Positions 1-9,329 of a stretch of DNA of 64,000 nt are shown piece by piece. The stretch comes from an uncultured Bacteroidia bacterium. GTDB lineage: Bacteria; Bacteroidota; Bacteroidia; NS11-12g; UBA955. Location: assembly GCA_938086785.1 (NCBI GenBank), contig CALKCM010000001.1, forward strand, positions 32,001 through 96,000. Reading direction: 5' to 3'. How positions within the stretch are numbered: the first letter of the stretch is position 1; each line of letters begins with the position of its first letter. The notes below the pieces were generated by a model that saw nothing but the letters and a program-made list of their open reading frames with translations, made no database searches and was not told the origin of the DNA. Both the position numbers and the translations under genes were made by a program.

Positions 1-813
1 GTTATGAAGGCCTGCAAAACCAGTTGCGTACCGACCGGATTCCCAAAATGCAACAATCCCATTATCCGGAGTTGCTTTCAAACTTTGAACATAAGGAGCA
101 TTAGGCCAGCCTTTTTCAACAAGCTTATCACTAACAGTCTTTTCGAGCTCCTGAGCGATCCCTCTTAAATTTCTGTGCAACTTCTCTGGGCGACTTACAA
201 AACTGGTTAAAACATATTGATAATCGGCTCCATTGCTCGTATGGTTATCTACCATGATATCAAACTTACTGTCTGAGAAAAATTGAACGAAATTTTGTGC
301 ATTCCTGCTATCCATCTTAATAAAATCCCTATTTAAGTCAAGATTCTTAGCATTGCCCCTAAACCCCACTTCCACAGGACCATTTTGATTTGCCCTACTA
401 CAGCAACTGCGATTGCTTGTTCCTCCCACATTGTACTGGCAGATAATAGTTAATCCCACTCTTTTTAAAATCGGTTGCCACCTCCGGTCTGAAACAAGCT
501 CTTTTAGAAGGAGCATACTCGCATCTACCCCTTCTGGTTCGCCAGGGTGAATATTATTATTTATGAGCATTTTTACGGATTCAATATTCGGATCTGAATC
601 GGCGTACCTGCATACATAAATCATATCTCCATTATCACCCCTACCCATGGAGTCTAGAACAAATTCTTTATATGTATTCGTAAAATCTCTATACCATGAG
701 ACGCACTCTTGATACGTAGCAGTTTTTGTTTTACCTGATTTTTCATAGGGCGTAACCTGCGCCTTTAGCGCAAATGAAAAAAGCAATCCAATGATATATA
801 TATTCGTCTTCAT
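1..813 (-). CDS. M14 family zinc carboxypeptidase, secreted (3' end cut by window edge)
   Basis: The frame reads leftward from an ATG at 813 and is still open at base 1, giving about 271 residues. An N-terminal signal peptide (roughly residues 1-18, ending LKAQ) is followed by M14 carboxypeptidase signatures: NNIHPGEPEG with zinc ligands H89 and E92, then NLDLNRDF, then VDNHTSNG, whose His is the likely third zinc ligand. The family removes C-terminal residues from peptides or peptidoglycan stems; the substrate cannot be told here. The catalytic Glu region lies beyond the window edge. The ATG overlaps the stop of the DUF4293 gene by one base (TAATG), so the two are probably translated as a coupled pair from the promoter at 1282-1289. 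Confidence 0.85.
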   Translation of the reverse strand, partial: MKTNIYIIGLLFSFALKAQVTPYEKSGKTKTATYQECVSWYRDFTNTYKEFVLDSMGRGDNGDMIYVCRYADSDPNIESVKMLINNNIHPGEPEGVDASMLLLKELVSDRRWQPILKRVGLTIICQYNVGGTSNRSCCSRANQNGPVEVGFRGNAKNLDLNRDFIKMDSRNAQNFVQFFSDSKFDIMVDNHTSNGADYQYVLTSFVSRPEKLHRNLRGIAQELEKTVSDKLVEKGWPNAPYVQSLKATPDNGIVAFWESGRYATGFAGLHN

Positions 814-1277
814 TATCTAATTCGGTTCATACTTGCCAACAGTGCCTTATCCCTACGAATCGCTCTCAAGGCTAACAAAGCAAACAAGAGTGGCAGCAAA
901 GCCAACGCAAAACCGGGCAATATCCTTAACTCTGTACGCTCTATTATAGATATGTTGATGAAAGGGTAAATGAGAACCAATAAACTAAAGAGCGTTGTTA
1001 AACGGACTGCTTTTCGCTGTAAATCCAGGTTTTTAAAAAAGAAAACACTAAGAAAAGATATCAAACACAAACTTCCCAAAAGAAGCATATAATAAAGCTC
1101 TGGAGTTTTTATTGCTTCGCCGGTTGCTGAGGAAGAAATTTGATACTTCGTACCTAAACTCAATGAATTTATTTCGGGGAATCCTTGAATTTGAGCATAA
1201 GGTATATTTATAAAAATTAGCAAAAGTCCGCAAACGAAAATGCCGAATAAAAAGAGTGTTTGAACACGTTGAATCAT
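813..1277 (-). CDS. DUF4293 family integral membrane protein
   Basis: This 154-residue protein has four hydrophobic segments (about residues 7-27, 63-82, 93-112 and 118-137) and a basic C-terminus (RAIRRDKALLASMNRIR). Size, four-helix layout and the MIQRVQTLFL opening match the DUF4293 family, a Bacteroidota-specific group of unknown function. The start is well supported: a TATTTTTG box at 1289-1282 on the minus strand lies four bases before the ATG, which predicts a leaderless mRNA. The downstream M14 peptidase overlaps the stop codon, so the two form an operon. Function cannot be inferred beyond a membrane role. Confidence 0.85.
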   Translation of the reverse strand: MIQRVQTLFLFGIFVCGLLLIFINIPYAQIQGFPEINSLSLGTKYQISSSATGEAIKTPELYYMLLLGSLCLISFLSVFFFKNLDLQRKAVRLTTLFSLLVLIYPFINISIIERTELRILPGFALALLPLLFALLALRAIRRDKALLASMNRIR

Positions 1278-1281
1278 ATCA

Positions 1282-1289
1282 CAAAAATA
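1282..1289 (-). promoter_or_regulatory. Bacteroidota -7 box (TATTTTTG) for the DUF4293 gene
   Basis: Exact TAnnTTTG match four bases upstream of the ATG at 1277. No clear -33 TTG was identified. Confidence 0.6.
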
Positions 1290-1369
1290 GGGATTAGAAC
1301 TAAGCCAGAAAATTCAATAAAATGAAGGAGTAAAGTTTACTCTTGAACTTAAGAATCACACCTCTAATT

Positions 1370-2542
1370 CTACAGCAATTTTTTAGATGCTTTTAAAACA
1401 ATAGAAATGACTGTTTTTTTATTGGGTATACTGCCACGAACAAAAATATCTCCCTTGTGATATTGTTTTACAATGCGACTAGCTAAAGATAAACCCAAAC
1501 CCCATCCTCTTGTTTTGGTCGTAAATCCGGGCTTAAATATTGTTTTAAATCGATTGGATGGAATGCCCGACCCGTTATCTTCAATATTAATAACTAAGTG
1601 GTTATTCTTTATGTATGACTGACAAATAATACGGCCCTTCCCTTTCATAGCGTCAATGCTATTTTTAACAAGGTTCTCTATAACCCAATGAAAAAGGTTG
1701 TTGTTGAGGGGCACATAGATTGGATCAACCCCGAGGTCTCGAATAATCTCTACGTTTCTGCCAAATCTTAAATCCATATAATCAAGAACCGCATTAATCT
1801 GACCATTTACTTCTGTGATTTCTAATTCTGGCTCACTTCCGATTTTTGAAAAGCGTTGCGTAATTACTTTGAGACGATCGATATCCTTCTCCATCTCCTT
1901 CACTGCATCGTTGGGCAACTCTCCAAGCTCAAGTTCAAGAAATTGAATCCAACCCATTAAACTGGAAATGGGAGTACCTAATTGGTGTGCCGTCTCTTTT
2001 GCCAATCCTACCCAAACTCTATTTTCTTCTGCTCTTCGACTGAAAGAGAAAGCAAAATAGGATACAAGTACAAAAAGACCCACCAGTGCTAGAGCGTAAA
2101 AGGGATAGTTTTGTATGCGTCGTAAAATATTACTTTCGCCAAAGTAGACTTTTTGGTTGGTTAAATCGATGAGTATTGGTTCGTTTAATTCCTTAAAGGA
2201 AGATAGTTTTTTCTTCAAAAAATGTATTGAATCTTTTACATTTTCCAAGTCGAGATTGATATAACTCAATATTTCATCCGATTCATTTACAACCAATGCT
2301 GGAATAGTTGTATTACTTTTAACTACTCCTGCCGCAAATGTTAAATCCAATTGATCTCCATCCTCTAAACCACCTGCAGTTAACTGTGTAATCGCACTGG
2401 CCCATATCTCAATTTTCTTCTTTTCTTCAAAGGCAATTTCTTTGGCTAATGCATTACTAAAATAAAGGGTTAATGCACCTATAGTGATTGCCATTAATAA
2501 GAGCAAAAACTTTAAATACTTTTTTAAATCATAGGTATTCAC
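1370..2542 (-). CDS. Membrane sensor histidine kinase, orphan
   Basis: The 390-residue protein has a transmembrane helix near residues 12-30, an extracytoplasmic sensor region to about 145, a second helix near 147-168, then a kinase core. The phosphoacceptor His is H186 in AKETAHQLGTP. ATP-binding motifs follow: N box (ENLVKNSIDAM, about 289-299), G1 (DNGSGIP) and G2 (GWGLGLS). No response regulator gene is adjacent, so its partner lies elsewhere. The start codon is GTG at 2542, eight bases after a TACATTTG box, which supports the non-ATG start. The gene is followed 92 bp later by the DUF4293 gene, which has its own promoter. Confidence 0.88.
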   Translation of the reverse strand: MNTYDLKKYLKFLLLLMAITIGALTLYFSNALAKEIAFEEKKKIEIWASAITQLTAGGLEDGDQLDLTFAAGVVKSNTTIPALVVNESDEILSYINLDLENVKDSIHFLKKKLSSFKELNEPILIDLTNQKVYFGESNILRRIQNYPFYALALVGLFVLVSYFAFSFSRRAEENRVWVGLAKETAHQLGTPISSLMGWIQFLELELGELPNDAVKEMEKDIDRLKVITQRFSKIGSEPELEITEVNGQINAVLDYMDLRFGRNVEIIRDLGVDPIYVPLNNNLFHWVIENLVKNSIDAMKGKGRIICQSYIKNNHLVINIEDNGSGIPSNRFKTIFKPGFTTKTRGWGLGLSLASRIVKQYHKGDIFVRGSIPNKKTVISIVLKASKKLL

Positions 2543-2550
2543 GTGCCTTT

Positions 2551-2558
2551 CAAATGTA
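2551..2558 (-). promoter_or_regulatory. -7 box (TACATTTG) for the orphan histidine kinase
   Basis: Exact TAnnTTTG match on the minus strand, eight bases before the GTG start at 2542. Confidence 0.55.
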
Positions 2559-2578
2559 CTAATAAATTCGTAATTTAA

Positions 2579-4972
2579 TTAAAAGGGATATCCAATTCCA
2601 ATGGTAATGGCCGTTTCATTCTCGATATAATCCACAGAAAGCATATTGTCGAGTAACCAACGGCTTCCATTTTGCTTCGTTGGATCATGCAAGGGCCAAC
2701 CCCAATCCAAGCGAAACAAGAAAAAACCAAAGTCAAACCTGGCTCCAATTCCCGTATTAAAAGCCATTTCTTGCAAATAGGTATCTGGGTCAAATATCCC
2801 TTTAGTTCCCACCTGAGTATTTTTATGATTCACATTCCAAATATTTCCTGCGTCAGCAAAAATAGCCCCGTAGAACAAATCCTTTAAAAGAGTGAACCTA
2901 TACTCTGTGCTTGCCTCTATAAGTAATTCTCCGGCTTTATCAATAATATTGTTAGATGTGGGCTCATCACCCGGACCTAATCTTCGCGGGCGCCAGCCTC
3001 TTAAACTGTTGCTTCCCCCAATAAAAAAACGCTTATCATAAGGCAAGACATTAGACTCCCCATTGCCAAAAGGAATTCCTATGCCCGTATTGACTTTAAA
3101 AGCTACTGTATTAAGTTCATCGATGTCTTTCTTAAATCTCATTTCAAACTCAGCACGAACATATCGGCTCAGGCGCACTCCAAAAATTGAATAGGTCTTA
3201 TTTGAGCTAAAATTTGGATCGTTGAGCGCGCTCAGCCAACGCAGCGCATTGCCACTGGTTTCCATGGCCGCTCGAACATATAAATTATTATCTGTACGCT
3301 TAAAAAGATTGGTGCTGTGAACAAAGCCAATTTTAGAAGCAGCAATGAACAATGGAGTAAATAAAACTTTGGTCGCAAACGCAGCATTAACAGCAGTTAA
3401 ACTAGCCAAGAAATCGGGATCTGCAGTACTGTTTAAATACGAAATCTCAAGCGGTGTATAGAGTAAAGAAAGCCCTGGTTTCTGAAATTGAAAAGTGATA
3501 CCTGCAGGAATAGTTCTTCGCTTAAAACTGGGGTTTTCCTCAAATTGATAGGAGGCGGAAATAATTGTTTTTCTTGTATGAAACCGAGTCCTACTCGTTA
3601 ACTTATTCAGTAGGTTAAAATGGGGCAAGACCATGGATGCATTAAACCCTTGTTGTAAACCGTACCTCAAATCATTAATGTTATCTCTTTTAAAAATAGC
3701 TTCGGCAGAAGTAATAGAACCTAAGGTTAATTTCTCTCCGTTTCCAAATAAATTTCGATCTGAGAAACCGAGCAGCATGGCCATACCAAAACTTCGCTGA
3801 TTTGAATTTACCGTAGCTCCTAAGTTACCCTGAGGGGAATACAAACCCTGTGGCTCCCATTTAACTCCCAAGCGATGCAAGGCTCGACAATAAATACTTA
3901 CCCGCACTTGATGATTAAGAGTATCTGGAGTTGCCCTTACATCCACATAATTAAACAATTCCATTTCCAAAAGCGATTGGTAAGTCTGTTCAATACTTGT
4001 TTGACTGAATAGTGAGTTGCTATCTGTATAAATGAGTTTGGCTATTGTACTAGGATTGATGGGATAATGATTCAGAACCAATCGTTTATTTGCATAATTG
4101 GTTTCTTGCGGCCATTTTTTCTTGTTTAAGTATGCATCGCCTACATCAATGGTTAAAGTTGGAGAGGCAAAAGTATAAAGTTGATGGTTGGTATTTAGGG
4201 CGGGTCTTGCAATATTCAAATAGACCTTACACTCCCCTCTAAGGTAGGCGGTATCCAACTCTAAATTTATATAAGAATCATCAAAGGCATAATATCCTTT
4301 ATTCCTCACCCTCTTTGCAATTTCCTCCCGCGCCTGAGTAAATGCGGAGATACGGGCATACCCTTTCTTTGGAGTAAAAACAGTGGATTCTTGTCTCAAG
4401 GAATCGCAAATATTCGTCACCAATTTTTGGATTTGTGTGTCTTTACTTTGAATAAAAAAATCGTTTATAACAAATGCTTCTTTCGGTTTAGATATGTATT
4501 TAACGATGGCTTTATGGCCCTTAATCTTTACCGAGTAATCCACTTCTGTTCTAAAGTATCCATTATTGAATAGGTAATTTTGAATATTAGAAACGTTTAG
4601 CACAATTTTACTGGTATCCAATAGCACAGGAGGCTCACCTTGCTTTCGCAAAGACTTTCTCCATTTCTTCTTATCACTTAATTCAGGTGCTTTGCTTTTT
4701 GTTCCAAGGGAATAAAGCCACAAGAAAAAAGGCACTCTGCCTAAAAAAACCCTTCGGTTAGGCTTATACAGCACTTGGCTTTGAATCTCGTTGCTAATAT
4801 TATAATCTATTAAACGATCCGATTTTACCTCAAACTTATTCTTGGTAAGTATCTTTTGGCCTTTTGGAATCGTTTTACGAACACCACATGCGGAGCCCAA
4901 AACAAATATTGTAAGAAGAATCCAAAATCTTCCAAATTGAAGGCGATATTTGCAGGGACGGTATGACCTCAT
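2579..4972 (-). CDS. tamL: TamL-like BamA/TamA (Omp85) family outer-membrane lipoprotein
   Basis: The 797-residue protein has a signal peptide ending in a lipobox (LGSAC, C29), POTRA-like repeats over about residues 45-370, then a 16-strand-type barrel. The barrel contains the Omp85 signature region (RFFIGGSNSLRGWRPRRLGPG) and ends in aromatic GIGYPF. A lipid-anchored TamA homologue (TamL) is a Bacteroidota feature; it is thought to work with TamB in exporting surface or outer-membrane proteins. The first 10 bases of the gene overlap the first 10 bases of the divergent trmH-type gene, so the promoter must lie inside that neighbour. The symbol is assigned by architecture. Confidence 0.85.
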   Translation of the reverse strand: MRSYRPCKYRLQFGRFWILLTIFVLGSACGVRKTIPKGQKILTKNKFEVKSDRLIDYNISNEIQSQVLYKPNRRVFLGRVPFFLWLYSLGTKSKAPELSDKKKWRKSLRKQGEPPVLLDTSKIVLNVSNIQNYLFNNGYFRTEVDYSVKIKGHKAIVKYISKPKEAFVINDFFIQSKDTQIQKLVTNICDSLRQESTVFTPKKGYARISAFTQAREEIAKRVRNKGYYAFDDSYINLELDTAYLRGECKVYLNIARPALNTNHQLYTFASPTLTIDVGDAYLNKKKWPQETNYANKRLVLNHYPINPSTIAKLIYTDSNSLFSQTSIEQTYQSLLEMELFNYVDVRATPDTLNHQVRVSIYCRALHRLGVKWEPQGLYSPQGNLGATVNSNQRSFGMAMLLGFSDRNLFGNGEKLTLGSITSAEAIFKRDNINDLRYGLQQGFNASMVLPHFNLLNKLTSRTRFHTRKTIISASYQFEENPSFKRRTIPAGITFQFQKPGLSLLYTPLEISYLNSTADPDFLASLTAVNAAFATKVLFTPLFIAASKIGFVHSTNLFKRTDNNLYVRAAMETSGNALRWLSALNDPNFSSNKTYSIFGVRLSRYVRAEFEMRFKKDIDELNTVAFKVNTGIGIPFGNGESNVLPYDKRFFIGGSNSLRGWRPRRLGPGDEPTSNNIIDKAGELLIEASTEYRFTLLKDLFYGAIFADAGNIWNVNHKNTQVGTKGIFDPDTYLQEMAFNTGIGARFDFGFFLFRLDWGWPLHDPTKQNGSRWLLDNMLSVDYIENETAITIGIGYPF
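4945..4952 (+). promoter_or_regulatory. Near-match -7 box (GATATTTG) for the TrmH-family gene
   Basis: One mismatch to TAnnTTTG, ten bases before the ATG at 4963. It lies inside the tamL-like coding region because the two genes overlap head to head. Confidence 0.35.
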
Positions 4973-5691
4973 TTCATTCGCTAAAGCATATAAAATCTTT
5001 ACATTTCAGCAAGTTCAGGCAAAAATATAGCCAATTCATTATAGAAGGTTTAAAAAGCGTAGATGAATTAATCCACAGCGACTACGAAGTTCTTGATATT
5101 TTCGCTACAAAAAGGTACTATTCGTCCTTCGAGGGGCATGCCAATGTTCATCTATTAAGCGACAAGGATTACGCCACTATCAGTCAGTTTAAGACTCCAG
5201 CAGGCATTCTTGCAAGTGCCAAAATAAAAGGAGATGAAGAACATAAAATCCTTGATAATGAACGCATCACATTATTGTTAGATGGGGTTTCAGATCCCGG
5301 AAATTTAGGCACTTTAATTCGGACTGCAGACTGGTTTGGGATTACTCAAATTATTGGAAATGAATCCTGCGCAGATTTTTACAACCATAAAACCTTAAGT
5401 GCAACCATGGGTAGTTTTACGCGGGTCAATTATAAGAGAGGAGATTTGGCTCAGCTATTGGATGGCAAAAATAGCTATGGGGCTTTTTTAAACGGAGACG
5501 AACTCTCTAAGGTATCTATTAAATCACCTGCTTATATCGTTATTGGCAGCGAGAGTCATGGCATTTCTATTGAAGTAGAAAAGCATATTAAAAACAAAGT
5601 TTTTATACCAGGTGCAAATACCGCAGAGAGTTTAAATGCATCCATTGCTGGCGGAATATTAATGCATGCCTTCTTTACAAAGTTAATATAG
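4963..5691 (+). CDS. TrmH/SpoU family RNA 2'-O-methyltransferase
   Basis: This 242-residue protein carries the three SPOUT knot motifs: DGVSDPGNLGTLIRTADW (107-124, with the catalytic-site Asn and Arg), VIGSESHGIS (193-202) and ESLNASIAGGI (222-232). An N-terminal substrate-binding region (KFRQKYSQFIIEG) precedes them. The enzyme transfers methyl from SAM to a ribose 2'-OH of rRNA or tRNA; the exact target cannot be told. It starts divergently from the tamL-like gene, with the two coding regions sharing 10 bp at their 5' ends. Such a TamL/SpoU pairing is familiar in Bacteroidota genomes. Confidence 0.88.
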   Translation: MTSFHSLKHIKSLHFSKFRQKYSQFIIEGLKSVDELIHSDYEVLDIFATKRYYSSFEGHANVHLLSDKDYATISQFKTPAGILASAKIKGDEEHKILDNERITLLLDGVSDPGNLGTLIRTADWFGITQIIGNESCADFYNHKTLSATMGSFTRVNYKRGDLAQLLDGKNSYGAFLNGDELSKVSIKSPAYIVIGSESHGISIEVEKHIKNKVFIPGANTAESLNASIAGGILMHAFFTKLI

Positions 5692-5727
5692 CAATATAAG
5701 ATTTAGACTTAGATTTTATATTTAAGA

Positions 5728-5754
5728 ATTTCTGTAATTCAAAGTAAAAAACAG
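5728..5754 (+). repeat. 27-nt intergenic motif, copy A
   Basis: The segment begins ATTTCTGTAATT and ends AAAAAACAG. It matches 60010-60036 at 24 of 27 positions without gaps. Both copies lie upstream of a plus-strand gene (here the DUF4175 gene, 57 bp away). CTGT and ACAG form short inverted ends. Confidence 0.4.
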
Positions 5755-5789
5755 TGGGCATCCTCTTAGAAAACTGAGTAAATATTCGC

Positions 5790-5797
5790 TATATTTG
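5790..5797 (+). promoter_or_regulatory. -7 box (TATATTTG) for the DUF4175 gene
   Basis: Exact TAnnTTTG match 13 bases before the TTG start at 5811, which predicts a very short leader. Confidence 0.5.
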
Positions 5798-5810
5798 TAT
5801 GTGTTGAGCC

Positions 5811-8800
5811 TTGGAAAATAGCATTAAACATAAACTCCACTTATTCATACGAAAATTTAATCTGAACATTCTCGTTCGTGGAGTTCTAATATCACTTGCA
5901 CTGCTCTTAGGCTTATATCTTTTGCTATCCATTGGGGAGTATACCTTCCACTTTGGGAAAACCAGTAGAACCATTCTGTTTTGGGGATTTATAACTGTCC
6001 TTTTTACGGTTTCATACTTATGGATTGTTAAACCTTTGCTTACGTTATGGCGATTGCGCAAGAGCATTGATGAAAACCAAGCTGCCTTAATTATAGGAAC
6101 TCATTTTAAAGACATTGAAGATCGCTTATTAAACTTATTGCAATTGGAATACGCTCTTCCAACATTGGCATCTTCCTCTTTAGCCATGGCAAGCATCGAA
6201 CAGAAAACAAAAGAGCTCAGGCCTATTCCTTTTCATAAAGCCATAAATATAAGAGTATCAAATAAAAAATGGTTTCGCTTAGCAGCCATACCCATTCTCC
6301 TTATTGGCTGTACATTAATCTTCCAAAGCAGTATTATAACAGATGGTACCAAACGCATCGTTGCCTTTAACGAAGATTTTCCTATTCCAGCCCCTTTTGA
6401 ATTTATTCTTGAGAACAAAAGCCTTCAATATTTTGCGGGAGATAAAGCCCTTCTTATGTTAAGGACCGAGGGAAAAGTGTTTCCAAATGAGGTGTATGCC
6501 AGTCTCAACGGACAAAATTTTAAAATGAAGAAAGACTCCTTCGGGCATTTTTCTTTTGAAATCGAACAAGTCAAAAAGTCCTTAATACTGCAATTTGAAG
6601 CCGCAGGTTTTACCTCGAAAAAATATACTTTGCAGGTAAGAAATTTACCCCGCCTACTGAAATATTCCATAGCTCTCAATTACCCGAAGTATACGGGTAG
6701 AAAGAATGAAAAAGCAACAAACGCTGGCGAACTAAGCATCCCGGAAGGAACACAAATAGTTTGGGACATAATAGCGAAAGATGCAGAACAAGTAGTAATA
6801 AATAACACGAGCCTTAAACCCAACTCTCAGGGAATCGTTCAATTTTCGCAACGTGCAAAGACCAATACATCTTTTTCTGTTCGATTGCAGAACAAGTTAG
6901 GCTTTGGCAGAGACTCAAGCCGCCTAATCATAAATGTAATCCCTGATTATGCACCCAATATTCAGGTGGAGACCATCGAAGATAGCAGCGCCCTATTGCA
7001 ATATTTCTTTTTAGGCAATGCTGGCGATGATTACAGAGTAGATAAAATTAATTTTTTATATCGCTATTCTAAAACCAATGATATCAAGAAAAAAAATGCA
7101 GGGGCCTTTTCCTTCCCTATAAATATAATCCCCGCCCAAGAAATTGGCTTTACCCATGCGATAAACCTAGGAGATTTAGGAGTCTTGCCTGGAGAAGAAA
7201 TAAGTTTCTTTTTAGAAGCTTGGGATAACAATGGTATAAGAGGCCCGCAAGTCACTCGAACTCCTGCCCAAATTCTAAGGAGAAAGACTGCGATAGAGGT
7301 CAGAAAAGACGCAGAAAAGAACTCGAACCTTATTAAAAATTCCATGGCAGGAGCTTTAAAAAGAGCAAATGCGCTAAAGAAAAAAAGTGAAAGTATTGAT
7401 GACCAACTAAACAAAAGCAAAAGCCTTAAATGGCAGCAGCAACAAAAATTAGAAGACTTTTTAAAGGATCAAGAGAAACTCAATAAATCTCTAGAGAAGA
7501 TAAAAGAGAATAACGAAAGACTTCAAGAACAAAATAAGGATTTCATGCAGCCCGAAAATGAGCTATTGGAAAGACAAAAGAACTTAAATAAAGCCTTAAA
7601 TGAACTCAAAAATCCAGAATTAGATAAGCTGCTGAAAGAAATAGAAAAGCTCTTGCAACAAAATGCATCCAAAGAACAGATTCAAAAAAAGATGCAGGAA
7701 CTGCAGAAACAAAATCAAGAGTTATCTAAAAACATGGATGCCCTAAGAGAGCAGTTTAAACAACTTCAAATGGAACGTATGCTGGAAGATCAAATACAAC
7801 AGCTCGACAAACTCACTAAAGAACAAACTAAACTAAAAGAGAATACAACCAAAACAAATAATCAAACGGAGAAACTTGGCGCGGAACAGAACAAAATAAA
7901 AGACAAGCTAAATGAACTTAAAAAAGAACTAAAAAAGGTTGATGGACTCAATAAGGAATTAGAGAAACCAATGGATCTAGACATGGGTAAACAAGAAGGA
8001 GATGAAGCGGAAGAAGCCATGGATAAAGCCCAAAAAGAACTAGCAAAGGGTAAAAAGAAAACGGCTGATAAAGAACAACAAAATGCGCTTGACAAGCTAA
8101 AAGAAATGAGTGATAAGCTCAAGGCAAGTTTACAAAAAGCAAGAGAAGCGCAAATGGTAGAAGACTATAAAAGCACACGCGAATTATTAGATAACCTCAT
8201 CCATGCATCCAAAGAGCAAGAAACTATTTTTACCGAACTCAACACCATGAAGGAATATGGACCAAGGTTCGTCGCACTAAACACACAACAAATGAAAATT
8301 CGTGAAAAGTGTGCCCTTTTAGAGGATAGTTTGCTCGCCTTAGCCAAGCGACAGCCTATGGTAAGCACTTTTATATCACGAGAAATGAACCGCATCAACA
8401 CGCACATGGACGATGCATTAGATCATTTAAAAGAACGAAATTTAAGAGCGGCTGGAGTGGAAGAGCAGTATGTTATGACCGGCATTAACAATCTGGCGGT
8501 CATGTTAATGGAAAGCATGCAAAACATGCAAGCCAAAATGAACAAAGGGAAAAAGAAAGGAAAGGGAAAAGGCAAAGGAAAAGGAAAGGGAGATGGAAAA
8601 GGGAAAGGAAAAAATGGAGGAAAAGGCAATGGAAAACTTAGCGAAGGTCAAAAGAAACTTGGAGAAATGATGCAAAGAATCCAACAAGGGAATGGCAAAA
8701 AGGAAGGGAAAGGAGATAAAGGAAAAGGGCAAAAAAGTGGAGGCAAATCGGGTTCAGGAGCCTCCGGATCTGGATCGTCTAACTCCTCTAAGTCTGGCTC

Positions 8801-9233
8801 TCGACTAATGAATAAAGAATACGCACAGATGGCTTTAATGCAGGAAGCACTTCGCAGAAAGATTGCGGCCATGAAGAAGCAATTGCTTAATGAAGGCAGG
8901 GTAAATGAGGCTAGAAACCTTCAGAAGGCTGAAGATCTAATGGAAATAAATGAGAAACAACTCGTGAATAAAACCATTGACAAAAAAAGTCTCATGCGTC
9001 AAAAAGACATTCAAACACGACTTTTGGAACATGAAAAGGCTCAGCGAAGTCAAAAACAAGATGATAAACGGCAATCCGAGGCGCCACCTCAAACAATCAT
9101 AAAAATACCAAAGGAGTTTGAAAAAAAGGTTCAGGATCAAAAAAATCAAAAAGAGTTATTGCGCAAAACCAGCCCTCAAATGGGCGATTATTACAAGCAA
9201 AAAACAGATCTTTACCTACAGCAAATTAGATAA
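5811..9233 (+). CDS. DUF4175 family large membrane protein with coiled coil and Lys/Gly tract
   Basis: The 1140-residue protein has hydrophobic segments near residues 22-42, 54-77 and 154-171. A region of probable beta-sandwich character follows to about 480, then a long charged coiled coil (about 500-790). A low-complexity Lys/Gly tract lies at roughly 905-985, followed by a helical C-terminus with NKEYAQMALMQEALRRKIAAM. Size and order fit the DUF4175 family of Bacteroidota, of unknown function. The start is TTG; no in-frame ATG lies upstream and the promoter box is only 13 bases away. The tract from about 8530 to 8740 consists almost only of A and G on the plus strand. Confidence 0.8.
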   Translation: MENSIKHKLHLFIRKFNLNILVRGVLISLALLLGLYLLLSIGEYTFHFGKTSRTILFWGFITVLFTVSYLWIVKPLLTLWRLRKSIDENQAALIIGTHFKDIEDRLLNLLQLEYALPTLASSSLAMASIEQKTKELRPIPFHKAINIRVSNKKWFRLAAIPILLIGCTLIFQSSIITDGTKRIVAFNEDFPIPAPFEFILENKSLQYFAGDKALLMLRTEGKVFPNEVYASLNGQNFKMKKDSFGHFSFEIEQVKKSLILQFEAAGFTSKKYTLQVRNLPRLLKYSIALNYPKYTGRKNEKATNAGELSIPEGTQIVWDIIAKDAEQVVINNTSLKPNSQGIVQFSQRAKTNTSFSVRLQNKLGFGRDSSRLIINVIPDYAPNIQVETIEDSSALLQYFFLGNAGDDYRVDKINFLYRYSKTNDIKKKNAGAFSFPINIIPAQEIGFTHAINLGDLGVLPGEEISFFLEAWDNNGIRGPQVTRTPAQILRRKTAIEVRKDAEKNSNLIKNSMAGALKRANALKKKSESIDDQLNKSKSLKWQQQQKLEDFLKDQEKLNKSLEKIKENNERLQEQNKDFMQPENELLERQKNLNKALNELKNPELDKLLKEIEKLLQQNASKEQIQKKMQELQKQNQELSKNMDALREQFKQLQMERMLEDQIQQLDKLTKEQTKLKENTTKTNNQTEKLGAEQNKIKDKLNELKKELKKVDGLNKELEKPMDLDMGKQEGDEAEEAMDKAQKELAKGKKKTADKEQQNALDKLKEMSDKLKASLQKAREAQMVEDYKSTRELLDNLIHASKEQETIFTELNTMKEYGPRFVALNTQQMKIREKCALLEDSLLALAKRQPMVSTFISREMNRINTHMDDALDHLKERNLRAAGVEEQYVMTGINNLAVMLMESMQNMQAKMNKGKKKGKGKGKGKGKGDGKGKGKNGGKGNGKLSEGQKKLGEMMQRIQQGNGKKEGKGDKGKGQKSGGKSGSGASGSGSSNSSKSGSRLMNKEYAQMALMQEALRRKIAAMKKQLLNEGRVNEARNLQKAEDLMEINEKQLVNKTIDKKSLMRQKDIQTRLLEHEKAQRSQKQDDKRQSEAPPQTIIKIPKEFEKKVQDQKNQKELLRKTSPQMGDYYKQKTDLYLQQIR

Positions 9234-9300
9234 TATTCGGTGTTTTTAAATATTCTCCGATAAATTTCATTTAAACCATTCTAGAAATTAGAAAACGTTG

Positions 9301-9308
9301 TATTTTTG
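9301..9308 (+). promoter_or_regulatory. -7 box (TATTTTTG) for tRNA-Pro
   Basis: Exact TAnnTTTG match 21 bases upstream of the mature tRNA 5' end. Confidence 0.5.
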
Positions 9309-9329
9309 CAACTCCTCTACTCATAATTT

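Noticed and set aside
1325..1360. Possible terminator or operator with AAGTT/AACTT arms between the kinase and DUF4293 genes
   Set aside because: Five-base arms in AT-rich DNA with no T run are too weak to support a call.
2575..2793. Open frames of 72 and 71 codons overlapping the tamL-like 3' end
   Set aside because: They are other-frame shadows inside a certain Omp85 gene.
7862..8872. Several antisense open frames of 68-86 codons rich in Phe, Ser and Pro
   Set aside because: They mirror the Lys/Glu/Gly-rich coding strand of the DUF4175 gene; purine-rich codons give open antisense frames. No promoter or start signals.
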